Below, one piece after another: positions 10,786-23,965 of a stretch of DNA of 64,000 nt. The stretch spans positions 7,796,001-7,860,000 of the forward strand of contig JAMPIT010000856.1 in the NCBI GenBank assembly GCA_026261815.1, read 5' to 3'. The stretch is from Monarcha castaneiventris obscurior. Taxonomy: Eukaryota > Chordata > Aves > Passeriformes > Monarchidae. Each line of letters begins with the position of its first letter. Within the stretch, counting starts at the first letter, position 1. The position numbers were made by a program, and so were the translations under genes. The notes under the pieces were generated by a model that searched no databases, was not told the DNA's origin, and saw nothing but the letters and a program-made list of their open reading frames with translations.

Positions 10786-11130
10786 GTAAGGGGGAGGCGG
10801 CGGTGATGGTGGGGGTCGGTAATTAGCGCAGAGCTGCGTTAATTGCCGCCAGGGCCGGGATGAGGCGGCTTTGCAACAGGCGGGTGCGGGCGCGCCGGGT
10901 CCCGGGAGAGAAAGGGGGTCCGGGGGAAGGGGAGCGGGGGGAGGGTGCAGGTCCCGGGCGGGACGAGAGGGGGGCGGCGGCTCCGACCCTCGCCTGGCCT
11001 GGGGAAGGGGCTGTGGGCTGCTTTTTCGGGGCTGCTGCTGACGTCGGGAGCGCTGCGAGTGTGAAAAGCGGTCCCCGTGTCCCCCTTGTCCCCCGTGTCC
11101 CCGTGTCGCCTCTCATCCCGCATCCCGCCC

Positions 11131-14100
11131 GGCCAGGGACGAAGCCGGCAGCAAAAATGTGCTCGTTTAATTCCCCAGGCTTTGCGATTTTAACCTTTAG
11201 CCCTTTATTCTCAGCCGTCACCCCCTTTCCCCACCGGCTTCCTTTAGGAATTGTTTTATTCGCGTGGTTTATAAAAATAAAGGGAGCGAGGACCTCGGGC
11301 TTGAGCCTGGCTGTGCTTGGAACAGGGAGCGGGCGAGGGGTGAATCGGTGGGTTTGTGGCGAAGGGCAGAGCTGGAGTGATCCAAGGAAGTTTGTTTTTT
11401 GAGGGTTTCGATGGAATTGAACTCTTCAGGCGATAAAGCACTCGGAAGAGTAGCTACTGTGCATGTGGAGTGTATTAAACTCCCGTCTCCTGGCCAGCTC
11501 CGGAGCGGCCGGGCCAAGCGGAGTCGGGAGCGATAAGTCTCTTGAAGCCGGGGATGGAATCTGCTCCGTTATTTTGAAGGGAATCCAAATGTGTCGATGC
11601 ATAAAAGCGCCGTGGTGTTCTCGGGGAAACATCTGAAAATAATAAAAGGAGTAGCTCTCCCTGTCCTTCCTGCCTCTCCATCCCCTTCTCCCCGAGCCCC
11701 GCGGGAATACCGGATTTCTTAATGTTTTGGGGGAGGTTGCAGCTTCCCAATCCTCGCCAAAGTAACAACCTGTGAAAAATCAGCGTGTTTAATGGAAAGA
11801 GTAATTTTAGTGGTAATTTTACCCGCAGAGTTTCAGCTCTCTGAGCCCACATCTGGGCTGTAAAGTTATGACTTAACACACCTTCAAAACCCAGTAAGCA
11901 GCGGCGCTTATTTTTATGGCTGCATTAATATCCCCGTGATTTATGAGCTCATTCCTCAGCTCCGTTTGGGTCGGCGCGGCTCGAGGAACAATAATGATGA
12001 TCACTAATCTTTTTGGGGTGAGGACTGCGAGATGGCTCTCACTTGGCAGAATGGGAGTTTAATGACTGCAAGCACATAATTAAAGCAGGGAAGATCGAAC
12101 GCTTTCATATCGCTCGGCGGAGCCCAGCGAGGCGCTCGCAGGACGGACCGCAGAGAGAAGGAGAAATAAATCTTCGTTTGGATGGCTCTGTTGCGAGTTT
12201 TTAGTGCTGTAAGTGCTTGCAGGGAGCCTGGCCTGACACCAGTTTCGAGATGATCCCGCATATGGTTGTGGTAAATTCGGAGAAATGGAGCGGGGAAGGT
12301 TTTCGGCGCGGGGAAGTGGCCGCTGGGCTGGGCAGAAGCTGCATCCTTGGGGGCAAGGCAGAAATCAGGAGATGTTTTGCTTTAACTCTGCGTAGAGTAA
12401 GTGTGGTTTTAATCACACACACGCACAACTACTTCCCTTCGCTTCCTCTCCTCTCTGCCTCTTGTTTTGTCTTCTCACAAGACCTTGCAGTACCGAGGGA
12501 TTTTTATCCCCGGGAAAGCCAGACAGAGCTAAATGTTTAAAGCTGGGATGTGCTGGAGCGAAGGGAAAGAGAAATTGGACAGAAATTCAGGTTTTTCCAA
12601 TGGATATCTCAAAAGTGGTGTAAACATTTTTAAAATATTTGAACTTGCTCGGAAACCAAAATTACACCAACTGCTTCTCACGCCAAGATATTTGGCCCGA
12701 AGGCACCTGTAGGTTGTCGCTTGTCTTGAGTAAATGTGGAAAAAAAATTCCCTTGGAAATATCACTCCGGAATTATTTTGTTCTTTCTTCATAGCTCAGT
12801 CCCACAGTGATTTCCCGGCTCTGGCAGGAGCATCTCCTCATGGGTGATGAGTAGTTTGTTATAAGTTACTGACTGAAATAATTTATTCTTACTGGATTGT
12901 TTTATTTAATTTAAATTTGAAATAGCCCAAAGCCCCTTTTTTTTTGGAGTAGTCGTGAAAAGAAAATGTTCTGCAAAAACATCTCCTACAGAATTCCTTG
13001 AGTTACTACAGGTTTAGCTAGTTCTAAGAAGATTAAACACCTTTTCTAGGCTGCAGCATAAATGACTTAATGGCTTATCCAAGCATGATGGGATGTTTTC
13101 TCCTCAAGAAAAACATGATTTTAATTTTTTGGCACTCAGTCCTGCTTGAAGGAAACTTAAATAAAAAGAAGAGGCAATGCTGCTGTGTCTGCTGCCAGTT
13201 TGGGGTGGGGTGGGGGGCCTCGTTGGGACCCTGGGACTGTCCGTGTCTATTTTATGGGAATGTAGGGGAGGGCAAATGTTAAAAACTGAATTGAATCTGA
13301 GACGTTTGGGGTGATACTGAGAAATCCATTGCAACACTTGGAGCAGCTGTGCTGGTGTGGGGATTGAGGAAAACCATATTTGTGGGCCGAGTCGCTGTGG
13401 GGTGAAGGGGTTTAAGGGCTGGAACCCCTTCGGTGTGAGGGGAGCAGTTTTGGGCTCACGAGTGACATTTGGGATGTTGTCCTACCCTGTATGGTGGGGC
13501 TGGGGCTCTGCAGTGTCACTGCTCTGCCCCACTGGGGACAGTTTGGGGGCGTAGCAGACTCTTTGCATGGGATTGTTCCCTTTTGGGATGCCAGAGCTGC
13601 TTTGGCTCCCACGCAGAGGTTCCGGCCACGCCGTCTGCCTCGCACCGGAGTGTGGGGGATTCTGGGGCTGTGGGGAATGCGGCAGGAGAAACGGGGGCAC
13701 GGCAGCTTTGAGGAGCACGGCAGTGCTGGGAGAGGGGCCTGGTTTGCATCCAAGGGAGTTTGAGGGAATTCAGCTTTGAGGGAATTCGTGTGGAGAGCTC
13801 TGAGCCTGACGCAGCTCATCCAAAGAAGTCTCCTCATCCCCATCTGCCACAACTTTGCGGCAACATCAGCTCAGTGTGACGCTTTTCCTCTGTCTCGTGT
13901 TTCCTTGCGTGATCTGTGGTCCCAGGCCCTCTTTTCCATCTTTTCTCCTGGCTTTTTCCAAGAGCTAAAGGAAGACTTAGGCAGGATTGGGCTCTGGAAG
14001 CTGCTCACCTTGGATTTGGAGGAATTGCAAAGAATTCCCTAATTTCTTACCATTTGGACCAGAAGTATTAGAAAGTACTATGGGATGTCTAGTGAGTGGC

Positions 14101-16897
14101 CAGGCTGGAGCCCTGCAGCTGGAGGGACACAAGGAGCTGGAATCCCCTCCGAGCATGCTCTGGCCCTGCAGAGCCTTCCCAGAGCTCCGAGACTCGGAGG
14201 CCAAATTTAACTTTTCCTTGTCATTTTCCCGTCCCATCCAAGGCAGCACGTGAAAGTTGGCACGAGGAGGGAGGAACTTTCCGCGGGGTTCCTCATCCCT
14301 CTGTGCTTCTGCTGGGGTGTCCCAGCTCGGGAGCATCTCTGGGAAGGTGGATGGGGAGCAAAGAGGCACTCCCTGGGACGTGGGGTTTCCCCCCCTCCCC
14401 TTCCCCAACCCCATTCATAGGAGCTAATAACGCTCTTGAAAGGCATCCAGGATTTCTTGAGCCAGACTTTGTTATCTCGGAACCTTGCAACCCCGACGCC
14501 TTTGAGCGACAGGGGAAGGACGCGGCTCCGGCGCTGCTCTTTTGACTTTTGCCGGGAGTGTTATTGGCAGTTGAAAAGTGGAGCTAAGTAGGTGCCTTGA
14601 GGGGTTTTTGTGTGAGTTGTGATTGTACAGACAGATCAAGACACTCTATAGCGAGAGCTGCTGAACAAAACCTGCTCCTCTGGAGCCACCAGGCTGCGTT
14701 TTGGCACCGCTCTTGTGTCCCCTTCCAGGGCGAGCTTCTCACAGGCGCGCTTGAGACGCGCAGAGGTGGGAAGAGACAAAGGAATCCGGCCGGAGTCAGA
14801 TGGCGATGCACGGAGACCTGCTCCGGGACATTATCTTTATTCATTGGCACCGCTAATCTCTCCTCCTGATGGACTCGGTTTCAGCGCTCTGGCGGCTCAG
14901 AGCGGCCCTTGTTTTCCCGGGGCATTTGCAGACACTCAGCCCTGCAGCTTCTCGCCTTTATTGCTTTGCAATCTCTTTTTTTTCACTTCCATTCACAAGT
15001 GAGACCTTTCTGTCTCGGCTTCCCGGATCCTCAGCCTCGTGCTTGGGAAATGAAACCTCAAGTACAAAGAAAACATGCGGGAAACCTGAGAAAAAGCTGA
15101 TTTTAACTAAGAATAAGATACATTAAAGCTTTCACTTAGGGCGTAGTGTTTGGGATTGGCTTTTATGCACTGTTTTAGCCCCAGCCCTACACTTAGGACC
15201 AGGTTTAAGCGCTGGGTACCCCGGTGGCAGCCGGAAGGGTCTCCCTGATGATGTGCCCCTGTTTTCTGCTCCCCAACACACGCCGAGCGCTGCCCGGGCT
15301 TGGGAAGCAATCCATAATACGTGCAAAGTTTGCGTTTCTGCAAACTGCTTTCACGTGGGATTAAAAATAGTTTTTACTGCCACGATGAGGAATTAACATT
15401 CGAAACCATTTAAAGGGCTCCCAGACAGGGATTGCTGCGGGCGGGGAGAGAGAAGGGGCTGTGCCTGTCCTGTTTTGGGGTGTCAGTGATGGGGTGAGGA
15501 GCACGACTCGACCCTCCTGCCCCCCACTTTCACGCCGTCGTTCCCTTATTTCCACGCGGCCGGATTTTTCTTCCCGATCCCATGAAATGCTTCTTGCTGA
15601 TCCAAGCAGGTTTGGGAGCCCGAATTTGAGCCCGGCTCAGCCTCCAGGCAAAATGAAGTCGGGTTGTTCCTTGTGCTGTTGCTCAGATAGAGTCAGGCTC
15701 GAGTGATTGGAGCTGCGTGTTAATGTTGGCCGGGATTCTGGGGATAAAAGCTGCGACTTGCAGGGTGGAAGGAGCCGTGCTCTTCCCGGTTAAGGAATGC
15801 TTTCCCTGTCTCTGTCTCTGTGAAATAAATGGGGGGATTACACCCGGGCTGGGCAGGGGGTGTGCAGGAGTAACCTGAGTTCCTGAAGGATTTCAGATCT
15901 GCCAGTGTTGCTATCCCAGACTGCTTAAATACACCCAGAAATCACGGCGCTGGTTAGAAAAATGAATATGATGGGAATTAATTATCTTTGAAAAAGGCTT
16001 CTTCATTCCTGTCCTTTCTCTTGTGCTCTCTGTTGTAACTTCAGGGGCTAGAAATTGAAATATTGAATCATGGGGTTTTTTTTAAATCCATGTAACTCCA
16101 GAGAAGTTTTGAAAAGATGTCAAATATTGCCAAAAAAAAAAAAAAAAAACCCACAAAGAGCCGGGAAAGCCACAAGGCTTCTGTTAGTAGAATTATTGAA
16201 AGCTTGGAGAAATAATCATTGCAGTGTAAAGGAAAGTTTGGGAGTTTCTCCTTAAAGGTATTATGTGGGGTTTTTCTCCTCGATTATTTTTAGATCGTGA
16301 CAGAAGGTGGAAAAGGCCGGTGGATTTAGAGGGCGCTTTCATGCAAGGAGAGACAATTACTTAAGAGAGTTCAAAGCTTATTTATAAAACAGTAATTACC
16401 TTCCCCTGGGATGGAGACGGGCAGCTCCGGCGGCGGGGAGGGGGTTACAGCACTTAATTGGCAAAGATGCTTAAAAGCTTCCTTCTGACCTTTTCAAAAA
16501 CTTTCTGCTGCAACAGGCTCGGGCAGAGATTGAAAACCTGCCCAAGGAAAGGCCAGGTTTAATACCAAGACTTAGCTCTAAATGGCTTTTCAAAGGGCTG
16601 TGGAAATCCTCCTGCTTAGGGAGCCGGCGGTGGCAGAGGGAGGGACGGAGGGATGCTCCGTGTGTGCAGGACAGGGCTCCAGGAGCAGGGTGGGACCTGA
16701 GCCTGGCAGCTCCCTCCCCACATCCCAGCTCTTGGGATGGCCAAAACATTAGAGTGAGTGGCACAGGGATGTTCTGAGAGGCTTCTGTGGGACTTGGTTG
16801 GAAGCCTGGTCTGGGGGGTGGAGGCAGCCAAGGCAGGTCCACGCTGGGCACATCAGGGCAGTGGTTGAAGATGAGCCTTTCTTTGTGGGAATTTATG
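11131..16897. other. Repeat-poor first third of the intron
   Basis: Nearly free of transposons and minisatellites, with a lower GC content and mixed texture. It shows patches rich in TAAT/ATTA and TTTATA-type words (about 11160-11480, 11890-12200, 12840-13060, 15100-15420, 15950-16400). An 18-A run lies at 16132-16149. This is the texture expected of intronic regulatory DNA, but no individual element can be proven from one sequence. No exon recognised. Confidence 0.4.
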
Positions 16898-17098
16898 GAG
16901 TCCTGGAATGGTTTGTGTTGGAAGTGACCTCAAAGATTCATCCCACCCCTGCCATGTCAGGGACACCTTCCACTATCCCATGTTGCCCCAAGCCCCATCC
17001 AACCTGGCCTTGGACACTTCCAGGGATCCAGGGGCAGCCCCAGCTTCTCTGGGCACCCTGTGGCAGGCCCTCCCCAAATTCACCCCATGTGAAGCACA
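16898..17098 (-). mobile_element. CR1 LINE 3' fragment
   Basis: Antisense CR1 tail: GGAATGGTTTGTGTTGGAAG, CACCTTCCACTATCCCATG, CCAACCTGGCCTTGGACAC, then the GGGCAGCCCCAGCTTCTCTG block. About 200 bp, truncated. Confidence 0.9.
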
Positions 17099-18539
17099 GC
17101 CCCAACCCCCCAATCACACCATGACAAACACGTGGTGGTTGCAGCCCTGAGCTTTCCCCGTGGCAGGGCTGAGGGCTCAGCTCAGCCGTGCTGGTGAGGT
17201 TTTACACACTCGCTTTTTGTGGTGATGGTCCTGGGTGGAAAATTCACAGCAGCTCCTTGGATTTCGCCTCCTTCTCCCTCTGCTCAGAGACAGCTCGGAG
17301 ATCACAGAAATCTTCAAAATTATTCATGCATCCCTTAAGTGAGTCACTCTCGAGCTGAAGACTCGTTTGAAATGCAAATGTGGATGTGGCAGGCAGGGCA
17401 CTGAGACGGTGACCAGGGCACAGGGGCAGCTGTGCCCCCTGAGTGGGATCCTGCAGGTCACCCCAGGGCTCAGGGGTCAGTGTCCAGCTCCGTGTGATTC
17501 CAGGGCTTGTGGAGAGCAGGGATAAGCCGGGGTTTGCATGGCTGAGACAGTCCAGAGCCATGGACTAAAAGGAGCATCCCTGTTCAAGCACATGCTGCTG
17601 GTGACATGGATGGCCCTGACCTGGAGCACCAGGAGTGCTGGTCCCAGGCTGAAATATGGGAGGGAATGGCTTCAATTCAGGAAACATTCACTGTCTGGGC
17701 TGTTAAAGCACCAGCATGGAATGTTTTAGACAGCCCGGGAGAACAGCAGCACCTTGGGAGTGGGATGAGCTGCTGGGCTCCTCCTGGGAGTGATTTAGGT
17801 GTGCTCCACCAAGGAAACCCCACAGCAGGCAGGGCCACGAGGGGAATAAACTCCCCCTCTCCCAGTCAGCAGCTCCACGGTGAGGGGGTGGCAGGAGCAT
17901 CCCAAGCCACTGGGGCCGCTCTGCATCTTAACACACAAAATTGATCAGGAGCAGGAGAGAATTACATTAATATAGTCACTTGTCACTGAGGTCTTATTAG
18001 GAATCTCCACTCATTAGTGTGGAGAGAATAAGGATGTGACCTTGTTAACGTCCTTGGGCAGGGAAAGGCTGACTGACCGCTTTGCTATTGATTTATCACT
18101 TAGCCCCTGAACTGTGTGTGCGTGGCCCTGGCCCTGGGCACACCCGGCCCTGGGCACACCTGGAGGGCTTTCTGTAGCTGGCATGAAGGATTGGCATCTC
18201 CTCCCCTGCCCCGTCCACACCCTTCAGGCTGATTCAGCTGGGAATTCGCAGCCGTGTTGTGCAAATAATAAAAGAAAAAATAAATAAAAGGAGGCGTCGG
18301 TGATTGATGGAAAGGGCCAAGGAAAGTGACAGATCCCGTCCCCAGAGGCCACATCCCGGCACTGCTCTGCTGGGGCTGCCGGGGCCTCCCAGCTGCTCAG
18401 AGAATCCCAAACCCCGGGGCCGGGGGGAGCTGCTCCCGGCCCCCCTCTGCTCCCCACGGCAGCCCCTGGCCCAGGGCAGGAGGGACCTGCTGGGAGTGCA
18501 GGGAGACTCTGCTCAGGTCTGGGGTCAGTTTTGGGCTCT
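17099..18539. other. Intronic spacer, no gene
   Basis: Unique sequence. AT-rich patches at 17935-18075 and 18230-18310 (the latter with TGCAAATAATAAAAG and AAATAAATAAAAGG) differ from the GC-rich remainder. CTGGGCACACC is duplicated at 18134-18162. Confidence 0.45.
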
Positions 18540-18975
18540 TCGTGGCAGGAAGGACATTGAGCATCCAGGGAAGGGAACGGGGCTGGGGAAGGAGCTGGAG
18601 CACCAGGAACGGCTAAGGGAGCTGGGAAAGGGGCTCAGCCTGGAGAAAAGGAGCTCAGGGGGGACCCTGTGGCTCTGCACAAGTCCCTGACAGGAGGGGG
18701 CAGCCGGGGGGGGTCGGGCTCTGCTCCCAGGGAACAGGGACAGGAGGAGAGGAGACGGCCTTGGGCTGGGCCAGGGGAAGTTCAGGTTGGATACTGGGAG
18801 AATTTCTTCCCTGAAAGGACTGTCCAGCTTTGGTACAGTTGCCCAGGGCCGTGGGGAAGCCACCATCCCCAGAATGATTTCAAAGCCGTGTGGATGTGGC
18901 ACTTGGGGGCATGGGTTGTTGGACTGGGTGATTTTAGAGGGCTTTTCCAACCATGATTTCACAATTCCATAATTC
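18540..18975 (+). mobile_element. CR1 LINE 3' fragment, about 435 bp
   Basis: Sense-oriented CR1 3' end. It shows GAAGGACATTGAG, the CTGGAGCACCAGG and GGCTCAGCCTGGAGAAAAGG blocks, GAAGTTCAGGTTGGATACTG, and GTGTGGATGTGGCACTTGGG. It ends in AGGGCTTTTCCAACCATGAT plus the degenerate terminal repeat TTTCACAATTCCATAATTCC. This is a different subfamily from the GGTTTGGGTTGG copies. It is one of the two longest CR1 pieces in the window. Confidence 0.93.
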
Positions 18976-19051
18976 CTTCTGTGAGTGAAATCAAGCCCCC
19001 ATCAGGGCAGGATCCCAAAATGCTCCCATCTCCACAGCCCTACATCAGATT

Positions 19052-19076
19052 GTTTAATTTAATTTAATTTAATTTT
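19052..19076. repeat. (TTTAA)n microsatellite
   Basis: Four to five tandem TTTAA units directly downstream of the CR1 copy ending at 18975. Confidence 0.8.
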
Positions 19077-19239
19077 ATTTCCCCCTCTCTGGATGCTCCT
19101 GTCAGTGCTGATGGTGCCCAAATGTTTTCCCTGTCTCCACCTGCCAGCTCCCTCGTCCCGCTGTCCCCATCCCACCCGTGCCACCGAGCTCCCCGGTAAT
19201 TCCGAGTGACAACCCCCGCTCCACGGACACCCTGCCAGG

Positions 19240-19375
19240 GAGGAAATGTCGATGAAGTGGAAGCGAAAGAAATCCTCCAATTACCGGCAGCGCGGAGGGG
19301 CTCGATAAGTGCCATTGATCAGGCGCTTGTCAGCAAGATCGCTCATCGCTGCCGCTGTCAATACCTGGAGCTGGG
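19240..19375. promoter_or_regulatory. Candidate conserved intronic element
   Basis: Mixed-composition patch containing CTCGATAAGTGCCATTGATC and GCTCATCGCTGCCGCTGTCA, set in a GC-rich, repeat-bearing intron. It has CGATAAG and ATTGATC cores and no repeat identity. Its unusual CpG retention outside an island is the only sequence-level hint of constraint. Function unknown. Confidence 0.28.
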
Positions 19376-20411
19376 GAGGGGGGACACTGATGTCCCTGTG
19401 GTCCCGGCGTGCCAGAGCCTCTCCAGGGCTGCCGCTGGCTTTTCCCAGCCCCTCGGAGCTACCCAGCAGCTCCATCCCCGGGAGCGCCAGCCCGGCGGGA
19501 CGCACAGCCGGAGGGATGGGGGGTTTATTCTTCCCCAAGAGCCATCGGGCCGCTTCCTCCGGCGCTTTTCTGGTTCCCAAAGTCATCTTCTGAAGCCACA
19601 CAAGCCTGAGAAAAATTTCTAGGGGCCGCTGCCAAGTACTTTCGGCTGAGAATTTAGGTTTTGTTGAGGGAAGGCATCGTTTGTCCGCATGAAAAGCCGG
19701 TTTTGGGGGGAGGGACAGGCGGAACGTCCCCCCGCGGTGTCGGAGCCCCGAGCGTGACAACCTGCATCCGCTGCCGGCACAAAGGAGCCGTCGGGCAGGG
19801 CTGGGCTGCTGCCAGCAGGACAAGGGAAAGAGGAGTCCCCCAGAGCCGATCCTGCTCCCTGTGCTGCCACTGGACAGCCGGGACGGGACACGAGGGGCTG
19901 GGAGCATCCGATCCATGGAAGGGACCCTGTGCAGGATTGGGATTTAAGCTGCTGTGGTCTGGCACCGTCCTGCCCTGAGCTTCCCTGCTTTCCTGGGATC
20001 TCTGGCTGGCCCCTATGGCTGAACAGATGCTTTGGTGTTTATTTGTGGCTGGTGTGAACGGGGAGGTTTGCAGGGAGGATGGACAGGCTCTGTGTCCGCC
20101 GGAGCTCAGAGCTCGTTTTGGGCGGCATGGGATGGATGGAAGCACAGTGGGCTCCGGTTCTGTCACAGTTCTCTCCTGGTGTCAGCCCTGGCAGATGGCT
20201 CTGGGTCACTCGTGCCCCCCAGGGCTGTGGTTGTGTCTCTCCAAGCGTTTGTATCGCATCCCTCACTTTCTCCCAGTCAGTGGTGAAGGTGTCCCCAGCC
20301 CCCCCAGACCCCTGGGCTGGTTTAGGGAACCATCAGGGACAATGACCCCGACCTTCTCCAGCTTCTGGGCTGTGATGGCAGCGGGAACGTTGCCTGTGCT
20401 GAGCTCGGAGC

Positions 20412-20485
20412 TCACAGACTCACAGAATATCCCAAGCTGGGAGGGATCCATCGATCCAGCTCATCCCTGGTGATGAGTCCAGCCC
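20412..20485 (-). mobile_element. CR1 LINE 3' end, short
   Basis: CTCACAGAATATCCCAAGCTGGGAGGGATCCA-type start, matching the AATATCC(C/T)(A/G)AG(C/T)TGGAAGGGACCC variant of CR1 3' ends seen in birds. About 75 bp remain. Confidence 0.7.
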
Positions 20486-22663
20486 AGAGGGGAGCAGAGG
20501 TGGCCTCAGAGCCCCCAGCCCCAGGCAGGGAGCCCAGTGTGGCCCCAGCGGGTCACCCTCGTTAGCCTGAGCGTGACATGCTGGTTAATTACCTGCTGTG
20601 TCATCAGAAGGGATGTGTGGGGCCGGTGTCACTCAGCCACCGCGTCCTCGCTCCGTTTGATCCCCGTCTCGTTACAAGGCAGATAATGAGGGACAGCCTT
20701 GCTCAGTTCTGATCTTGGTGTGAATATTAAAAATTCATATTTCCCTGCTTTGAGGAGTATCAGGAAGCGTGTGAGGGTGTCCTGCAACCACGGGGCTGAG
20801 CAGGGATCACACCCAGGCCTCTGTCATGTTAAAGGCTCATAAACCTTGAATTACTGAACAGGACGGTGGAGGGGAGATTCCTTTCAGCATTAATCACTCT
20901 GGTGGTGCAAGACCTTTTCTAAACATTTTTTTTTCTCAGCAAAATGTCTTTAAATAAAGGCTTAAAAGTTTAGTGACCACCTCACTCCAGCTGTGTCCAG
21001 CTGTGTGAGCCTCATGTCAGCATCACAGCCCAACAAGCTGCTGGGAGTGTCAAGGCACACCTGGTTGTTTGGGGTTTCTGGTTTCATGACACCGAGGGCT
21101 GATGGCTTCCACCCTCAGCTGTGTGTGTGATGTACCCAGCTCTGACCCCAAAACAGCCCCCAAAACCCCCACTTCTGCTGGGTGAGGTTGGAGCTGAGTT
21201 GATGGATACAGAGCAGCGGTTAGCAGTGCTCTCTGGAAAGAAATCTGGCTGTGAGACCCCCTGAGCTCAGCTGGGAAGCTCTTGGGGACAGATCCTGCTC
21301 TTTGCACGCAGCTGAATGTAAATTAAAGCGCGATCTGGGTGGAGGACAGGGTGGGAACTCTTCTGATTTTATTAAGAATCCCCAGAGATTCGATGATTTT
21401 TGAGTCACGGAGCCTTGACACAGGGAGAGTTTCAGTTGTTGCTTGAAGCCAGCATGTTCTGAAGGCAAGAAAACAGTCCCAGGAGCCAGGAGAACCACGG
21501 CCCATGTGAACGTGCACTGCTGTGTTTGAACAGAATCCCAGTTTGAGCTGGAATTGGGCTGGAGGTGGTTCATGTTCTTCTCACCTGCAGCAAAACCTCA
21601 GCAGCAGAGGTTATGAAACCATTTGGGGATGTAAATATCTCCCAAAGCATCTCCCAAACCATCTCCCAGGCCATAAGAGCCTCCAAACCATGCTGGCAGC
21701 CTGGTGAAGGCTGGAGGCTCCGCGTGGTTGGAGGATCTCAGCAGATCAGATGAAAGCAGCTGGGAGCAGCAGGAGGTAGAAGGTGCTGGGGCAGTGGCTG
21801 GGGGTGCCCCCACAGCCAGGCAGGTTTGTCCTGTGCCACTGGGGTCACCTCACCCCGGGATGATCAGAATGAGACACCACATGTCCTGTCAGCTCCCCCA
21901 GTCACCGTGCAGGACAGAGGAGAACAACTTAAAAGAACAAGGAAAACTGTTGCCACTTCAAAACTTGGCTCGGAATTGATGCCAGGACTCCAACAGACTG
22001 ATGCTCCTTTCTTCTCCCGTTAATTAATTCCTTTGCCTCCAGTGAATTTCCATCTTTTATTTGTGCAGCAATCAAAGGCTGCGAGCAGCAAGGCTCACAT
22101 TAGGAACAGACTCATCCAACCTTTTTTTAATCTTCCTGTATCAGTTCCTCGCCCTCTCCTTGTGCTGCCACGCTGCAGCTGAAGCACAGATGCCAGGAGA
22201 TGACTTTGCTGGAAGAAAGAAGGGGCACGCAGCCCCTCGGAGTTCGCTCCCAGCAAGGCTCCTTCGCTGCAGAGAGGAGGAAGAATCTGGCTGAGTTTTG
22301 CTCAGAGACACAAATGGGCAATTACTGGGTCACCTGAGAAGTGCCTGGTGATTTACGGCGTTATTAAAAGGTGATGGTAAAAGTAGAGGAGATTTGTAGC
22401 ATCTGCATGGAAACCCCATCCCTGACCCTCACACTCCAGATACCAACAGATTAAATATCCAAGGAGGCCTTGAAGCCCGGGGACGGCTTTGAGGGAGAGC
22501 CCTGCACATCTGGTAATGCTTGGCCTGATGCTTAAGCCCCTGGACCATGTGTAATGAAATGTAATTCCCTCCTTGCCCGGCCGTGGGCCGGGAGAGGCTC
22601 TTCCTGCGGGAAGGGCGCTCATGGCCGGAGCCTCATGGAAGACGAAGGTGCAGCCAAAGTGGA

Positions 22664-22700
22664 TGTGAAGGTGAAGGTGAAGGTGAAGGTGAAGGTGAGG
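22664..22700. repeat. (GGTGAA)n microsatellite
   Basis: About six tandem hexamers. Confidence 0.85.
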
Positions 22701-23171
22701 GTGGGCTTTGCTGGGGGCTGTGAGGAGCAGGGTCTTACTGAGGGAAAGGAAAGGAAGTCACCTCCAGTGGGGAGAGAGCCAGGGTTGGAATCTTTCTGCT
22801 CGGTGGAAGCTCAGCCTGATCCCAAAGAGCAGCTCTGAAAGAGCTTCACGGCTCATGGGTCTGTTCCCACGTGCAGCACTGGAGTGGCAGCTCTGGCTGC
22901 CCTTGGACAGGCTGTTGGATCTCCTTCTCTTGCCCTTGGGAGTGTGTAGAGGTCCAGGTCCTGTTGGCTCAGGCGGTGGGAGCCTGCATTGCTGGAGCAG
23001 TGCAACATTCCCGTTTCTCCCTTTCCATCCTGGTATTTACAGTTCTGGCTTCTGGTCCCCTTTGGACGTTCTGCTTGTGAGAGGGAAGAAAGCTGGAACT
23101 GGAAGGTGGGAAGAGTGGGCTGGTGGGAGAAGGTGGGGTGAGGTCCCACACCACGCCTGGGATAGCCTGGA
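22701..23171. other. Intronic spacer, no gene
   Basis: Unique sequence leading into the ATCCCATG array. I see nothing further. Confidence 0.5.
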
Positions 23172-23965
23172 TGTGTTATCCCATGTGTTATCCCATGTTT
23201 TATCCCATGTGTTATCCCATGTTATCCCGTGTATTATCCCATGTGTTATCCCATGTTTTTCCCATGTTATCCCATGTTTTATCCCATGTGTTATCCCGTG
23301 TTTTATCCCATGTGTTATCCCATGTTTTATCCCATTATATCGCATGGGTTATCCCATGTTTTATCCCATGTTATCCCATGGGTTATCCCATGTTTTATCC
23401 CATGTTATCCCATGTGTTATCCCATGCTTTATCCCATGTGTTATCCCGTGTTTTATCCTGTGTATTATCCCATGTTATCCTGTGTATTATCCCATGTTTT
23501 ATCCCATGTTATCCCATGTTTTATCCCATGTGTTATCCCATGCTTTATCCCATGTGTTATCCCATGTTATCCTGTGTATTATCCCATGTTTTATCCCATG
23601 TTATCCCATGTTTTATCCCATGTTATCCCATGTTTTATCCCATGTGTTATCCCGTGCTTTATCCCATGTTATCCCATGTTATCCTGTGTATTATCCCATG
23701 TTTTATCCCATGTGTTATCTCGTGTTTTATCCCATGTGTTATCCCATGTTCTATCCCATGTTATCCCATGTTATCCCATGTTCCATCCCATGTTCCACCC
23801 CATGTTCCATCCCATGTTATTCCATGTTGTATCCTGTGTTATCCCATGTGTTATCCCATGTTCCATCCCGTGTTATCCCATGTTTCATCCCATGTGTTAT
23901 CCCATGTTATCCCATGTGTTATCCCATGTTCCATCCTGTGTTATCCCATGTGTTGTCCTGTGTGT
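23172..23965. repeat. TTATCCCATG(TG/TT) minisatellite, about 790 bp
   Basis: Roughly 65-70 units of 10-12 bp with core TTATCCCATG. They are separated by TG, TT or nothing, with C-to-T and C-to-G variants (ATCCTGTG, ATCCCGTG). Towards the right end TTTTATCC becomes TTCCATCC. Unit-length alternation means all three + frames stay open over hundreds of codons. These are not genes. Confidence 0.95.

Larger units (their letters stand above)
10067..11130 (+). promoter_or_regulatory. HS3ST6: CpG-island promoter of HS3ST6
   Basis: CpG-dense, very GC-rich DNA spanning the upstream region, exon 1 and the first 350 bp of the intron. No TATA box is visible close to the start codon. The upstream 150 bp hold several GC boxes. 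Long CpG-free flanks on either side give the island clear edges. The transcription start cannot be placed from sequence, but is expected between about 10200 and 10420. Confidence 0.8.
18976..22663. other. Intronic sequence, no gene
   Basis: Mostly unique. It holds a TTTAA microsatellite (19052-19076), a short CR1 end (20412-20485) and a candidate conserved patch (19240-19375), listed separately. Low-GC patches at 20560-20960 contain GGTTAATTACCTGC, GCAGATAATGAGG and AATATTAAAAATTCATA. No exon or RNA gene recognised. Confidence 0.45.
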
